Assembly: GCA_023212695.1 (NCBI GenBank)
Contig: JALCCG010000069.1
Coordinates: 1 to 64,000, forward strand
Direction of reading: 5' to 3'
DNA length: 64,000 nucleotides
Source: Sporisorium sorghi
Taxonomy: Eukaryota > Basidiomycota > Ustilaginomycetes > Ustilaginales > Ustilaginaceae
Position 1 is the stretch's first letter. Every line of letters starts with the position of its first letter. The translations under genes and the position numbers were made by a program. Under the pieces are notes generated by a model. The model was not told the origin of the DNA. It saw only the letters and a program-made list of their open reading frames with translations, and searched no databases. Of this stretch, positions 41,625-53,600 are shown in pieces.

Positions 41625-44448
41625 AGCGCACCTCACAGAGAGCACTGCCTCTCGAGGCACATTCTCAGAAACCGCGCAAACGAGCTCGGACGTTCCAGGT
41701 GCTGAGCGCAGAGCAACGCAGTCGATTGCCGTACAAGTGGCCCACAAGCATTTTGCTCAAGCCGCCTGACTCGTCTCCTGCGGCTTCCAGAGAGGACTGC
41801 TCAAACCCACGCCATGGTCCTTCTGTGTCTGGCTCCGGCTCTGGCTCTGAAGCACCCGAACCGATCACCAACGCCAGAGCAAAAGTTGCGATCGCTCCAA
41901 GCCTGCGTTTCGAGCCTTTCCTCGACATAGTCCCTCGTCGTACATCACTCGCAGCCGCTCTCGTCATGGACGCGCGCATTTCTCGCCAAGCGGTCCATCA
42001 ACATCCAACGCGCTCCGACGTACTCCTAGGTAAGCGTGCCCTGATCTAGCACAACCCATCTGGCTACAAGAACCGGGACTGAAGCATGTGCGAGGATCTT
42101 CTGAATAAAGCAGTCTCACCTTCGTGTCAACAATGCACCAAGCTCGGGCTATTCTGCAATCGAGCAGCCCCCGAGTGTGCAAGCTGCAAAAACTCAGGAA
42201 TACCGTGCATCACCAGCGGCTCATGGGAATATTTCAGCGCCAAGACCGGAAGATCGGTCGTCTCAAACGATGAGCAGATGCCAAAGAAAGTCAAGGAGAC
42301 AGACAGCGACGTTAGGCCCCTTCAGCAAGCTCAGTGTCTCTTCTGGGCGTCCTCGATCGACGAAATGCGCCAATGCGACCCCCTCTTTCCCGCTCGATCC
42401 ACACCAATTGCTATCAACCAATCAGGAGCAGTCACCGCGCTGCTGCTCAGAAAACATCATCTTCGTCGGCCTCCAAAGCTCGACTCCCTCAAAGCAAATC
42501 TGTGAGTGGCATTCATGAGCTATGCAAAGGTGCGACAATTTGCATCATCGCTGACGACTTTTCCAATCTAGACCCGTCGGTGAGTGTCTGATACCACTTC
42601 TCGGTCTTGCGCCTGCATTTACCCTCGAGATTTCTGATTCGTCTGGTTCTTTCGCTGCCAGACGCTGTCTCATTCAGGAGCTTACAGGTGGCCTTGGCCA
42701 TAGGCACGAGGCTGAGGGTATACTTCGTATTTGATGACCCTGGCACCGAGTGTCGAATGATTGATGGTTCCGTGGTCCTTGCGAAGGTCATCTTTTTGCG
42801 AGCATGTTCTATTACTAAGATCAAGGTACGTGTGCCTCGCCCTGATTGCCGTTGTTGTGGGAGTTGGACCTGCTGACAAGCTTTTCGATGAAGTAGCGAA
42901 AGGACGAATTGCACGCTCGACTGACTTTGACCCCAAGCGACACAGCTGATGATCCTTCGGTCAGAAAGGTGAACGCGGAAGGACCTGCACGTATCGATGA
43001 TGCACTCCTGCTGGACGCATCTCAGCAAACGTTGCTGGGATTCCGATGTCGCCTCTGCGGTAAAGCCAATCGCAGATGCTCATTGGAGTCCGGACAGTGC
43101 CAGCACTGCTCTGCGCTCTTCACACTCACCGATGATCTCGCACACAAGTATTCATCGCGTACACGCAAAATGGAGCTGCATTTCACGGGTCCCAGAAGCG
43201 ATCTTGGACAAGCAAACTTGCTGTTGACGCGAGACGACGTCACCCAGCGCTCAGTCTCCAGCTTCTCCGATGGCACCAGGGTAAGTGCTGATCTTTGCCG
43301 CCGCTAAGTCGGACGTGAGCTGACCTTGTGCTTGATTTGGGCTTGACAGGTGTGCACGTATCACTTTGCAGGGATTGCGAGTGACGCTCCGTGTCTCATG
43401 AAAGGGCGGCTGCTTCACGATAAGCACGTACTGCACCATGTCCTTCAGCCCGGTCAAGCGATCGGAACTTCCGCAGCAGCACTCGCTCTTTCGTCCACCC
43501 CGTAAGTCAGCAATCGCTTTCTTGTCTTTGAGCAACAATTCAGTGATCGAGCCCTTCTGACAGCAGACCCGACGCTCATGATCTTCTTTCGCAGTTTTGT
43601 GCGACTCAGCCGCGAAATTGAGTCGAAAAGTGAGTCGACCAGATCAGAATTTGAAACGAGCATGCCATGATTGACTGACCGACGGTATCCATGCGCCTCA
43701 CAGTAAGATTGCAAGGATTCGCGTTGAGCTTCGGCACACAAGAACAGGGCATCTGCTCTCAAATCTCATCGCAGCATCATCCGTTTTCTTTAGCCTCCCG
43801 GGACGTCTTGGAGCACATCGCATCCCTGAGAGCATCGCTGCAGCTGGCAAGCATTTCAGCTCACGCAGAAGAACATGCTTTCAAGCCGCTGGGCTGTCTC
43901 TTCCTCCTGCTCCAGCACGGCCGCATCAAGGTAAGATTCACCTGCCCTATTGATCTCGCCTTTATTATCAATTGCTTTCCTGACCTGATTGGTAAGACTA
44001 CTTTTCCGTGCAGATCGACGCTTCATTTTTCCCTAAAACAAGTCACTCCTTCGGTATCCTGTCGTAAGTCGGAGAGCAGGGCCCTCGCCGCTCGCCTTCA
44101 GCCATTGACCTGACTCTCGACTCAACGCGTTCGCTAACAGGCTGTCCGAGTCAACCAACGTTTCACTGAAGCGCAGCAAAAGGAGTGAGTCCGCGTCTTC
44201 AGTCAAAGACCGGCCTGTCAGAGACATCTCGCTTGGATCGTTCGTCATGCAGCCGCAAGACGCCGTGGTCGGCCAGACAAATCTGCTTCAAAATCTCGAG
44301 GTACGTGGAGATCGCAACGCATGACACAGTCCCGTTTTGTACACTGACCGGTCCGTCCTCTGCCATGCTTGACCGTCAGTTGGAGCTATCTTCCAACGAG
44401 TTCTCCCTTTGGATGCTTGCAGACTTTGCTGATCCAGACTCGTCGTGA
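41621..44448 (+). CDS. Intron-rich protein with two Zn2Cys6-like modules (11 predicted exons)
   Basis: Predicted exons are 41621-42029, 42114-42501, 42572-42579, 42662-42825, 42897-43280, 43350-43501, 43595-43629, 43704-43930, 44014-44063, 44141-44300 and 44380-44448. Introns are 69-93 nt with GT...AG and consistent phases, giving 681 residues. Residues 141-168 have the exact spacing C-x2-C-x6-C-x6-C-x2-C-x6-C of a fungal Zn(II)2Cys6 DNA-binding cluster. Residues 374-394 repeat the first five Cys with identical spacing but lack the sixth. The first 136 residues are basic, including a possible nuclear signal (KPRKRAR). The 280 residues after the second module have no family I recognise. The 8-nt exon 3 is optional: skipping it and using an acceptor at 42677 also keeps the frame (673 residues). 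The 3' end could extend by another splice. A regulatory role is inferred from the clusters only. Confidence 0.68.
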
Positions 44449-46534
44449 TCGACGATGGCCGTCGCATGGCGGGTGGCTGGTGTGGCCTACGACTCCCTTG
44501 CGATCTGACATGCTCATGACTGTTAGACAAACTTACCTGTGATGCTCTGCCGCCTGTGCGTGAACGTGAGAGTCGTGAGTACGAGCCTGTGAGTGTAATC
44601 GCCGCCTCATGAGTTCATGCACTGAATTGGGCAAGTCTCGGCTCACAGCTCGTCACAGTGAACAGCTCGGCCACCTCGACGATCTCCACTCAAAGTGTGC
44701 TTGCTTCTGCGTTACAAAGTCCACCCGTCCACTGCCCGTGATGGGCAGATCCAGCTAAGCAAAGGGCTGATGGAGGTCAAACATCTCGTCAGAGCCGAAA
44801 GCGAGGTTGAATATTTGAAGAAGCGCTTGGGTTCACACGCAATTTTTGCATCCCTTGTCTTCGAATTGTGTGAACCACCTGCTTTATGATTGTCTTTTCG
44901 TCCTTCCAGAATCAATGCCAATCCACGACGCTCCCGTTAGAAACATCAGCATCGCGATTATGGGCACAAGATATGACAGTGAAACTCTTTCGGTCCATCT
45001 TGTTTTGCGACTTTTTCGATCAAATTCTGTACCATCACGGAAAGGACACAGCTTTCGTTCGCCGGAAAAAGATTATTAAAAATTCGCTTCAGGTCTAGGT
45101 CAAAAAAAAGAAACCATGAAATATTCGAATTTTGATCGAATTCTGTGGAAATCAGTCGGTGAAAATGATTTTACCCTTTTGACCTGCGAGAGTCATTTGC
45201 GGGACCATGTTTTGCAATGAAAACCCGCAAAATCGTGAATGAATTAACTTACAGCGGTTCAGAGATGGCTGAGTGTTAGAAAGAAAAAATCGTGATCCGA
45301 CCAGACCCAAAGTCAAATCATTCGCGAGCAATCAAAACGACCTTTTGTCAGACAAGAATCCTCTGCCAATTATTTTGTCAAAGTGTGAAGACTTTGACTC
45401 AAACTTAAGTTACAAACATCAAAAATGTGGACAAAACGTTGACGGTCATACGAGCACTGGCTTGGAGGCTGCAGTCACCTCCAGCGAAATGAAAATCAAA
45501 ACGGTGTTGCATGCAAAACGAGCTTCGAAGCTCGAGCACAGTCAAGAAGAAGTTGTTTTGTGTCCGCCCTTTCCTCTTCACCCGTCGTCACGCATGACGA
45601 TAAGAGCATGTTGCATTCATATCTTGAAAAAAGGAAAAAGTCGTCCTAGGAGCCACCCTACCCCCTTGGTTGTTCGCGGAGCCACCCCAGCAGCCACCTG
45701 GTGGATCGACGTTACCTGGTGATACGCTGGACACCGTCGACCTGCTCCTCGACTCCGTTCGGCAATCGCCGACCACGAATGTCGACAGATCTCGTTCATC
45801 TGCGAAGTCGTAATCACCACCGGGAGAGCCTGTCAGCAGCCGCTCCAAGAATGCGACCAGCACGGACAGAATCAGGTCTCGGCGGGGTTCATGCAGCTGG
45901 AATGCAGAACGACGACGAAAACAGATGAGGACGAGAGTTCACCCCTTTCGAGGCTCCCCCTGATCCTGTGGAGTGCATGCTGAACACAACAAAGGCGGAG
46001 CAGAGCTGGCAACATCATCGAGCGCAATCGATCGCTTCACCGAGACTTCAGTCTCGTAGCATGACATGCGTCTCGAGCCAAATGCGACTGTAGCAGTCCT
46101 CTGCAAAAGAATCGGTGTTTGGGACGACAGTCTAGATCCTCAGCCTGTGAAGAGCTTTCGCAAGTGCGCAGGAGCATGGGCCACATCCCAGTGCACTGTA
46201 GGACTGTAGGACTGGTTCAGTAGGACGACAATGCAAGGGCTTTCTCATCATCACAGAATTCGACGCTTCCTTCATCTCTTCATGAGGTTCAGCGTCCTGT
46301 GTCCTACACAGGCAAGGAAGATCAAGAGCCACTTGGTTGCATTGAGAAACGCACGCCGACTCATGCTCGCAAGATCTCGAATCCCGATCGCCGATCGGAC
46401 ACACTCTTTCACGCACGACTCTTCTTTTCGTCAAACATTCATTACAACGACTGCACAAGATCGTCAAAAACTGGAAAGGATAAGGGAGTCACGAGGTTCT
46501 ACAAAGACACGGCTTTCAGGTAAAAGCAATGCCC
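44449..46534. other. 2.1 kb without a supported gene, partly AT-rich
   Basis: Downstream of the zinc-cluster gene. The stretch from about 45080 to 45560 is visibly poorer in G+C than the rest of the window, and it contains an 8-bp inverted repeat (45196-45203 with 45224-45231). Frames such as 45273-45722 have no motif. An additional 3' exon of the zinc-cluster gene (acceptor near 44657, open for about 34 codons) is possible. No transposase or long terminal repeat was recognised. Confidence 0.5.
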
Positions 46535-49046
46535 TTAGTACTGCATGAGCTTGGCCTCAAGCTCGATGGGGCTGACGAGGGTCTGGCCCTGGAAGACCTT
46601 GGCAACGTGCTCGGCCTTGGCGGCAACGTCCTCGCCGGTCATCTTGTACTTCTTGAAGAGCTCCTTGGCGGGGGCGGAAGCACCGAAGGTGTTGATACCG
46701 TGCTGGGCGTGCGAGTACTTGGACCAGCCGAGCGTCGAGTAAGCCTCAACGGAAAGGATGGGCTTGCCTGAGGGCAGGACCGAGAGACGGTACTCGATGG
46801 GCTGAGCGTCAAAGACCGAGAAGCATGGGATCGAAACGATACGGGCCTTGATGCCCTTCTCGCCGAGCTTGGCAGCAGCTTCGTTGCAGAGGGCGACCTC
46901 GGAACCGGAGGCAACGAGGGTGATGTCGGCCGACTCGTTCTCGACGAGAACGTAACCACCCTTGGAAGCCTTCTCGATGGAGCTGCCCTCGAGCTGGGGC
47001 AGGTTCTGACGCGTGAGGGCAAGCACCGAGGGGGTGGACTTGCTCTCGATGGCAACAAGGTAGGCACCCGAGGTCTCGTTACCGTCAGCAGGACGCCAGA
47101 ACATGAGGTTGGGAATGGCACGGAGAGCGATGGCAGTCTCGATAGGCTGGTGGGTGGGGCCGTCCTCACCGAGACCGATCGAGTCGTGGGTGGCGACCCA
47201 GATCACGCGGTGCTGCGAGAGGGCCGAGAGACGAACGGCACCAATGGCGTACGAAACGAAGTTGAGGAAAGTACCAGCGGTGGGGATGTGCATGCCGTAA
47301 GCGGCAATACCGTTCATAATGGCACCCATGGCGTGCTCACGGACACCGTATCGGATGTACCTGCCCGAGTAGTCACCGAGCTGGGTGCTGGGGGCCTGGA
47401 AGTCGACAGCGTTGCCCCATCGGGTCAAGTTGGAGCCGGTCAAATCGGCGGAACCACCCAGGAGCTCGGGAACGGCGTCAGCGACCTTGCCGAGGACGGT
47501 CTCGGAGAGCTTCCTCGAGGCGACGGCGGCGTCGCTGGGCTGGTAGACGGGGAGGGCCTTCTCCCAGCCCTGGGGAAGCTTGCCGGCGATTCGGCGGGCG
47601 ATCTCGGCGTGCTCGTTGGGGTACTTCTCGCCGTAAGCCTTGAAGAGCTCGGTCCACTCCTTGTCGGCCTTGGCACCGCGGTCAGCGATCTCCTTGTAGG
47701 CGGCGTAGACATCGTCGGGCACGACGAAGCTCTGCTTGGGGTCCATGCCGAATTTGGCCTTGACAGCCTCGATGTCGTCGGCCTTGAGGGGGGCACCGTG
47801 GGTGGCGGCGAGACCCTGCTGCTTGGAGCCGAAACCGATGGTGGTCTTGACGCGGATGATCGAGGGCTTGTCGGTGACCTTCTTGGCCTCGGAGATGGCC
47901 TTGTAGAGGCCCTCGAGGTCCTTGTCACCGTCGAGGACGTGCGAGACGTGCCAGCCGTACGAGAGGAAGCGCTGCTCAACGTCTTCGGTGAAGGAGCAGG
48001 CGGTGTCACCGTCGATCGAGATGTGGTTGTCGTCGTAGAGGGCAATGAGGTTTCCGAGCTGGAGGTGACCAGCAAGGGAAGCAGCCTCGGACGAGATACC
48101 CTCCTGCAAGCAACCGTCACCGGTGAACATGTAAGTGTGGTTGGTGAAGAGAGGGAAGCCGTCCTTGTTGAAGGTGGCGGCCAAGTTGGCCTGGGCGATG
48201 GCGAGACCGACCGAGTTGGCGAAACCCTGACCGAGAGGACCGGTGGTGACCTCGATACCCTCAGTGTGGCCGTGCTCGGGGTGACCGGGGGTCTTGGAGT
48301 CGAGCTGACGGAACTGCTTGAGCTGCTCCATGGGCAAGTCCTTGTAGCCGAGGAGGTGGTTGAGGATGTAGATGAGAGCACAAGCGTGGCCTGTTTGCGG
48401 GGGAAAGACGAACAAAGGTTCGAATCGAAGAGTCAGCACAAGCACTCATTGAAGTCCTTTTCGCGCTTCAAAGCGCATCAAAGCAAAAGCAGAATACATA
48501 CCGTTGGAGAGAACGAATCGGTCACGGTTGATCCACTTGGAGTGAGCGGGGTTGACGTTCATGAATCTGGACAAGAGACGCGGAAAAGCACAAGTCAGTA
48601 CTTCTGTCGGAATCAACTCGTTCTGCCTCACAAAATTCGGAAGAGCCGTCAAAGCACGGAACTGAGCGGTGCAAAAGACGGCGTTTCCGATGCTCTTTAC
48701 TGGAGCCCCTCGGAGAACTCCAGTCGCAGCTTGGACCAAAAAGAGAAACTCACCGAGAGAAGAGGGTGTGGGCCATAGGGGCCATGCCCATAGGAGCACC
48801 AGGGTGACCCGAGTTGGACTTGGCGACCACATCGGCGGCCAAGGTACCTACAAGGAGCGTAAGAAAAGGCAGGGCAGCGCAGAAAAAATGTCAGTCAATG
48901 TCATCATTCGCAGATGTCGCATCGCTCGCCATTTCTGCATTCATCGCACAACAGCAATGAGCTGAACAAGCAGTTTCAAGCCCGAGCGAATACTCACGGA
49001 TGGTGGCGATGGCCTTCTCGTCGCTAGCAGCCTTGGTGAAAGACAT
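46535..49046 (-). CDS. TKL1: Transketolase (four exons)
   Basis: Minus-strand exons are 49046-48998, 48847-48754, 48566-48502 and 48390-46535. Introns are 150, 187 and 111 nt, phases agree, and the protein is 687 residues, the usual length. Exon 2 gives [21 protein letters not shown]. The thiamine-diphosphate motif [20 protein letters not shown]...DDN, the [18 protein letters not shown] loop, and [15 protein letters not shown] and [10 protein letters not shown] segments are all present. It moves two-carbon units between sugar phosphates in the non-oxidative pentose phosphate pathway and is cytosolic. All three introns fall in the first 70 codons. Strong codon bias suggests high expression and creates a long antisense open frame. 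Confidence 0.97.
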
Positions 49047-50686
49047 GATGGGTATGTGGTATGGAAGTGATGGACAGGAAAAGGAAGGGAAGGGGGATGA
49101 TGATGGTGAGAAGAAGAAGAGCCAAGTTCAAGATTAAGAAGAGAAGGCCGAGCAAGTGCAAAAGACTCTCCCAACTTGCGAGAAGAGGGAGGCAGCAAGG
49201 GACAGCACATGAGCACAGTCCAAGTCGAGAGGGAGAGAGACAGCGATGGCAATCGATTTTCGCCGCCGTCATCCGTGTTGGTGATTGCAGCCAAAAGGTG
49301 CGTGCGCTTTGGGCGCTGTGAGCGTGCGTCAGAATTTCGCTTTCAGGTGGAGCTGCCGTCATGCAGCCGAAAAAGATCAATCGAGATCGATCAAGCAGGC
49401 GATGCCTCGCAAGACAGCCTCTGTTTGCCAATGTTCGTCTTCGAACGCCCACCTGGTGTCGGTGTTGCTTGACAACATGAGACGCTGTTTAGTTACCCCT
49501 AGCAACGATGGCAAGCAGGCAATAGCCAGCATTGGTATTCACTTCAGGCTGATCAAAGAAAAGCCAGGAAGGTGCTTAGAGCCAGGAAGACTGCTAAGCA
49601 CCTGCTCAGCGCAGTTGGCGGTTGGGCCACATCGGAAGAAACTGCAGCAGCACAAAACGCGCAGCGACCTGTTTGCTGTACCGGACCGTCATCCACTTGA
49701 ATCGGTTTTCAATCGGTCATTTGAAAGGCGTGTGACAAGTTCGAAATGACAAAATGACGTCGAATACAATTTTGATAAGATCGCACCTCTCAATTTTCGA
49801 TCTGATTCGTCTTGCGTCAATGCGCAGACCACAAAAGAGAAAGAAATTCAAGGTTGTGCTGTCACGCAGCTGCAAAAACTTGCTGCAATCTTCCAGCGTC
49901 GATGTAAGCCCCCGTTCGTTGTGTCTACGCTCTGCCATGCTCGTTCACCGGTCCGGTGCACCGACCATCTTCCAAGCATCTTCACTGCGAGAAGAAAAGA
50001 TTTCCGAAGGCAAGACAGAGAGATGACCGGGAAGATATCACGCCCGCAAGGAGCACAACAAGGCACAAAAGACACTTCCATCAAACTCTCTGAACAAGGG
50101 TCAGAGCAACCGAGCTTCACGATTGGCAGGGTCTTGACCAAAGGAAATGGCCCTCGGGAATGAAACAAGAGAAAGTCACACTTTCTTCCCGATGCACGCT
50201 GTCAGAGGTCTCTCGTCGATCTTTGGTTGCGAGCATTTTGTTTTCGACAACGTCACCGTGCTTGCTGCATTTCGTCAACATGCGCCCGCCCGAATTTCCA
50301 GCAACACTCAATCCCGAAACCGTCGTCCGTTCCATCACCACATAGCCGCCGCCAACGAGCACCATACGCCGTCGGCAAACAAGGCTACAGACTCGTACCG
50401 ACCTTTACACGTGGTTTGCCAGATGAAGCCCTTTTTTCAGAAAGTTCGACCGGCCTTGGCATGCCGCAGCAACTTTTCTTCTGGCGAGAAAAAAAAGTGG
50501 CATCTAGCCACCGCCGCTTTGCAAGTGGTCGATCACATCGTGTCACAGTTTGCGCTGCAAAGGCACAACATCTGTGGTCATTGCAGATGCGTTACTTGAG
50601 TGAATGGAACGAATGAGATACAGCATCTCTCGTAAGAGATAGTTGAGACAGTGATGAATGCTTAGAGGTGAATCCTCTTGTCCCTC
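49047..50686. other. Transketolase promoter and intergenic region, 1.6 kb
   Basis: Upstream of transketolase (-) and downstream of the DUF726 gene (-). It contains (GAAGAA)/(AGG)-rich purine stretches near 49080-49140, equivalent to a CT-rich leader on the gene strand. Small frames on both strands have no motif. Confidence 0.5.
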
Positions 50687-53600
50687 TTACCAGGGGTTCT
50701 CCGCCCACGGATCGGGCTCGCTCCCCAAGCCACTGCCCTCTCCAGCACGACGCTGGCTGCGCTCGCCCGACGGCGATGGCTTGGCACCTGCGCTCAGATC
50801 AAACATGCCTCGTTCAGAATGCGACGAGCCAGGCGCAGTTCCGAGCGCACTCGAAAAGTCGAACCCACGTCCAACCGCCATGCTTGGAGGCGTCAGAGCG
50901 TCCAACGGTCGCTCCTGCCCAGGCGAGAGCGTCTCGCCAAAGCCCACACTCGAACTCGTCGGTAGCGAGTAGGTTGCACTCTTGGTACCAAACGAAACGT
51001 CGTACGACGTGTCTGGACGTGTCACTCCCCATCCGCTTTCTGCCGCCGGCCACGTCTCCTCTTTCTGCGCAGCACCGCTTCCTGCCCCAGCCTCACCGTT
51101 CTGGAATCGCGCCGCAAGCTCTTGGACTGCCGATGAAGACAGACCATACTTTGTTGGACTTGCATCCGTAACGCTGTCAGCGGGCTGGATGTCTTCATCG
51201 TCATAGGAGGCAAAGGTGAGTGAGATGCCCGCCTCCGGCACCGCCGACGTTGGTTCCGACCTTGGCGCTGTCAAGAACGGCGACGGGTCTTCCTTGCTTG
51301 TCTTGGCTGCTGCAGGATCTGTCAGAGAAGCCTCTCTGACCGAATCGTCCGCCATTCGTCGACCTTGGTCGCCCTCGGTGCGTCCGCGAGACTCGACCGG
51401 CGTTACCGATGCTTGGGCGTTGGAGGAGAGCGGAAGAGGCGGCAGCGAGCTCTCTAGCTCTTTCACCTCGATGCCAGACTCGCGCAGTTCGCGCAGAATG
51501 GCCTCAGTATCGAAATGCGCACTCATCGAACTCGGTCGATCCGCTTCTGGCGTAGCAGCACGGCCGGAGCCCTCGTACGAAGCTCGCACCGCCTCGACGC
51601 GTGAGACAGACTGCTTGACAATCTCCTCTTGCATCTGCTTGGCCTCTTGCACTTGCGTAGCGACGCTGGGCTGCGCCGGCTTCTCTTCGTGCTCCACCCT
51701 GGGCGGCAAGTCGTCGTCCTCGTATTCGTCGTATTCGGCGCGTCCACTTGCTGCAGCGGTGATGGGCGTTTTGCTGCCAGCCGAGTTGGATGGAGTCGGA
51801 GTCACAGTTCCGCTGCTTGCACCGCTAGCACCCTTGCGCCTGAAGATCTTGCCAAAGCCGCCCGTTTTGGTCGAGACAGGCTTGAGCTCGAGATCATTTG
51901 GTGCTTCATCACGCACCACCTGCCTCTCGGGAATTGCGTTCAGATCTTCGGGCTCGTCAAAGTAGTCTGCAGTGGTTCGGAAGCCAAGTTCGCCCAGCAC
52001 GAGCGGCATCAGCGGTCGATAACCAAGGTGTCCGGGCACCACGTGCGTAACATCGACATTTTCAATGTCCTGAGCCCGTTCCACGGGATGCAAGCCCGCG
52101 ATGCTTCGAAGACCGCCAGAAGCTGCACGATGCAGATAGCCCAGGATCCAATCGGTGCGGGAGAAGGCGCTGACAAAGCGTCCTGACACGACGCTCCTCG
52201 CTTCTTTCCAAGTCTCGTCCTTGGCGGTCACAGGGGCGCCCATGATGTAGACGTTCTGCACGATGCCGTACGCCTTGGTCCTGCTGAGCTCCACGAGCGC
52301 GTAGAAGATGACCCTGGCACCGAGACTGTATCCGACCAGGGTGATGGGACGCACGCCGAGCTGACGCTTGGCCAGCGTGTCTGCTAGGATAAGGCCCGCA
52401 GCCTGAGCTCGATCCAAAGCATTCGACCAGGGGTTGTCGATCAAATAGCCGAGCTTGGTGAGCCACAGCGGCCACGCCAATGCGGTGAGCATGGCACCGG
52501 CACCGGCCACCGTCAGCGCCAAAGCCTGCTGTACACCTTGGACGATGGTCTCGTTCCAGAGAAGGCCGAGCGCATTTCCCATCTCTTGCATCATGTCGGG
52601 CTCCCATAGGACGCTGAAGGCATCGCCCATGACGCTGTCGATGACGCTGAACGGCAACCTCACGTCGTCCTGCGGACCGTTCATGAAACCCGGGACGGTC
52701 ACGATGGCATTGACGCGCTTGTTGTTGTGGATGGGCTTGAACTCGAACGTCTTGACGCTGCGCGTACGGCGACTCATGCCTCGTCCTGCGAGACTCATGC
52801 CCCCCACGGTACCTGTGGATGTGATGAGGGCAGCACCACCGACACCGCCAAGAAAACTGCTGGTTCCTCCGATACCGACAGCGCCCAACGCAGCACCCAT
52901 ACCTGCGCCGATGACGGGCGCGAGCAGACCCGCAGAGAGACCGATGACGAGACCGCCTCCCACGGTAGCCAGACCCATCATGACCATGCGCTTCTTTCGA
53001 GCCATCAGCATGCGTTGCTTGATGGCAGACTCGTCGCTGAGGCTTTCCACGCCCTCCTCGATCTCGAGCGCGTCTGTGATGCGCTTCTCGAACTGGGTGA
53101 CATCCATCCAGGTGAGTGCGAGATAGGAGGCGACGCGCTCGAGCAGCACACGCGATCGAGCGTCGTATACGCTGTCGGCTGTGAGGACCAAGAAGAGATC
53201 ACAGAGGACAGTCCAGCGCAGGTCGAGGGTGATGGTGGCATCTGCGCTGCTGATGCTGGTGGTGACACCGTCGAGCGCACCGGGAGGCGGCTCGACTGCT
53301 TGCGGTTCTTTGGTGAGACCTAGCGTGGTTGTGACGGTGCCCGGGCCCGCCTCGACCTCTGGTATGGCTGCTGCGCCGTCGATGGCGTCCACAGCATTGG
53401 ACAGCTGCGAGGCGGTGTTGGGATCAGCGATCACGGTAGCATCGGAAGCCAGTGAAGCAGGGCGAGAAGATTGAGAGGCAATGGCGGATGGGTCTTCAAG
53501 GTCTTTCGAGGTTTGCTTCGAATGGTGTTTGCCTTGCTTGGTCGACTGCTCTGCATCGGTTGACTCTTCGAGCTGCATGCCAATGTCAAAGTCTTCGTCG

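Noticed and set aside
45273..45722. 149-codon frame in the AT-rich island
   Set aside because: No motif; it crosses the composition boundary of the island, and its start lies in AT-rich DNA unlike coding regions nearby.
47150..48778. 542-codon plus-strand frame opposite transketolase
   Set aside because: Also a codon-bias shadow; it crosses three transketolase introns and has no domain.
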